A DNA stretch of 7,631 nucleotides, taken from Candidatus Poseidonia sp. GTDB lineage: Archaea; Thermoplasmatota; Poseidoniia; Poseidoniales; Poseidoniaceae. Positions 7,516 through 7,631 of the stretch are shown in pieces; position 1 is the stretch's first letter, and each line of letters starts with the position of its first letter. Below the pieces are notes generated by a model. The model was not told the DNA's origin and did no database searches. It was given only the letters and a program-made list of their open reading frames with translations. Where the stretch lies: the NCBI GenBank assembly GCA_013330155.1, contig DUIU01000027.1, positions 1 to 7,631 of the forward strand, given 5' to 3'. The translations under genes were made by a program, and so were the position numbers.

Positions 7516-7556
7516 AGACAGAAGGTTCATCATGCTCATGTTTGAGCCATCTCTGA

Positions 7557-7630
7557 GGGCCCGTAGCTTAGTTGGTTAGAGCGCCCGGCTCATAACCGGG
7601 AGGTCAGGGGTTCAACTCCCTTCGGGCCCA
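7557..7630 (+). tRNA. tRNA with CAU anticodon (elongator Met or Ile2)
   Basis: A complete 74-base cloverleaf without intron. The acceptor stem GGGCCCG pairs with CGGGCCC; the D arm is GCTT...GAGC with GG in the loop; the anticodon stem-loop is CCCGG-CTCATAA-CCGGG; the variable loop is AGGTC; the T arm is AGGGG-TTCAACT-CCCTT, with one G-T pair. The discriminator is A at 7630 and a C follows at the window end, so an encoded CCA cannot be judged. The anticodon stem lacks the three consecutive G-C pairs (GGG on the 5' side) of initiator tRNA, which argues against tRNA-iMet. The GGGCCCG acceptor with an A discriminator looks more like archaeal tRNA-Ile than the usual GCCGGGG-type elongator Met, so a tRNA-Ile2 whose C34 is modified to agmatidine is favoured but not proven. 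It may be read through from the HD gene; no separate TATA box is obvious. Confidence 0.93.
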
Positions 7631-7631
7631 C

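Noticed and set aside
7516..7556. Terminator or separate promoter between the HD gene and the tRNA
   Set aside because: No T-rich tract, stable hairpin or convincing TATA box is visible in these 41 bases, so neither is called.

Overview
The window most resembles an archaeal genome, probably a marine Thermoplasmatota/Poseidoniales (Marine Group II) type. The grounds are the encoded TATA box placed for a leaderless transcript, the archaeal single-component TctA-like membrane protein, secreted lamin-tail-domain and TSP3-type calcium-binding proteins, and an archaeal-looking CAU tRNA. This placement is inference from gene content; no rRNA or other taxonomic marker is present.

Layout. Positions 1-6114 are filled by three tightly packed genes read on the minus strand. 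In transcription order they are: a 583-residue membrane-anchored protein with several OB-fold-like domains and a C-terminal calcium-binding tail (6114 to 4363); a roughly 500-residue polytopic membrane protein of the DUF112/TctA family (4353 to 2851); and a secreted protein with at least six tandem lamin-tail domains (2832 to 1) that runs off the left edge after 944 codons. Gaps of 9 and 18 bases, each with a plausible ribosome-binding site, point to one operon. A 99-base divergent intergenic region (6115-6213) separates it from a plus-strand HD-domain phosphohydrolase (6214-7515) with a good TATA box. A CAU-anticodon tRNA (7557-7630) follows 41 bases after its stop codon.

How they may work together. 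The operon encodes one membrane-spanning and two predicted exported products: an OB-repeat protein tethered outside the membrane, a putative permease, and a beta-sandwich repeat protein. Lamin-tail and OB-fold domains recur in secreted nucleases and envelope hydrolases, so an extracellular binding/uptake system is a reasonable but unproven hypothesis. The HD protein is probably a housekeeping nucleotide phosphohydrolase and need not be connected.

No mobile element, CRISPR array, phage gene or clear terminator was seen.
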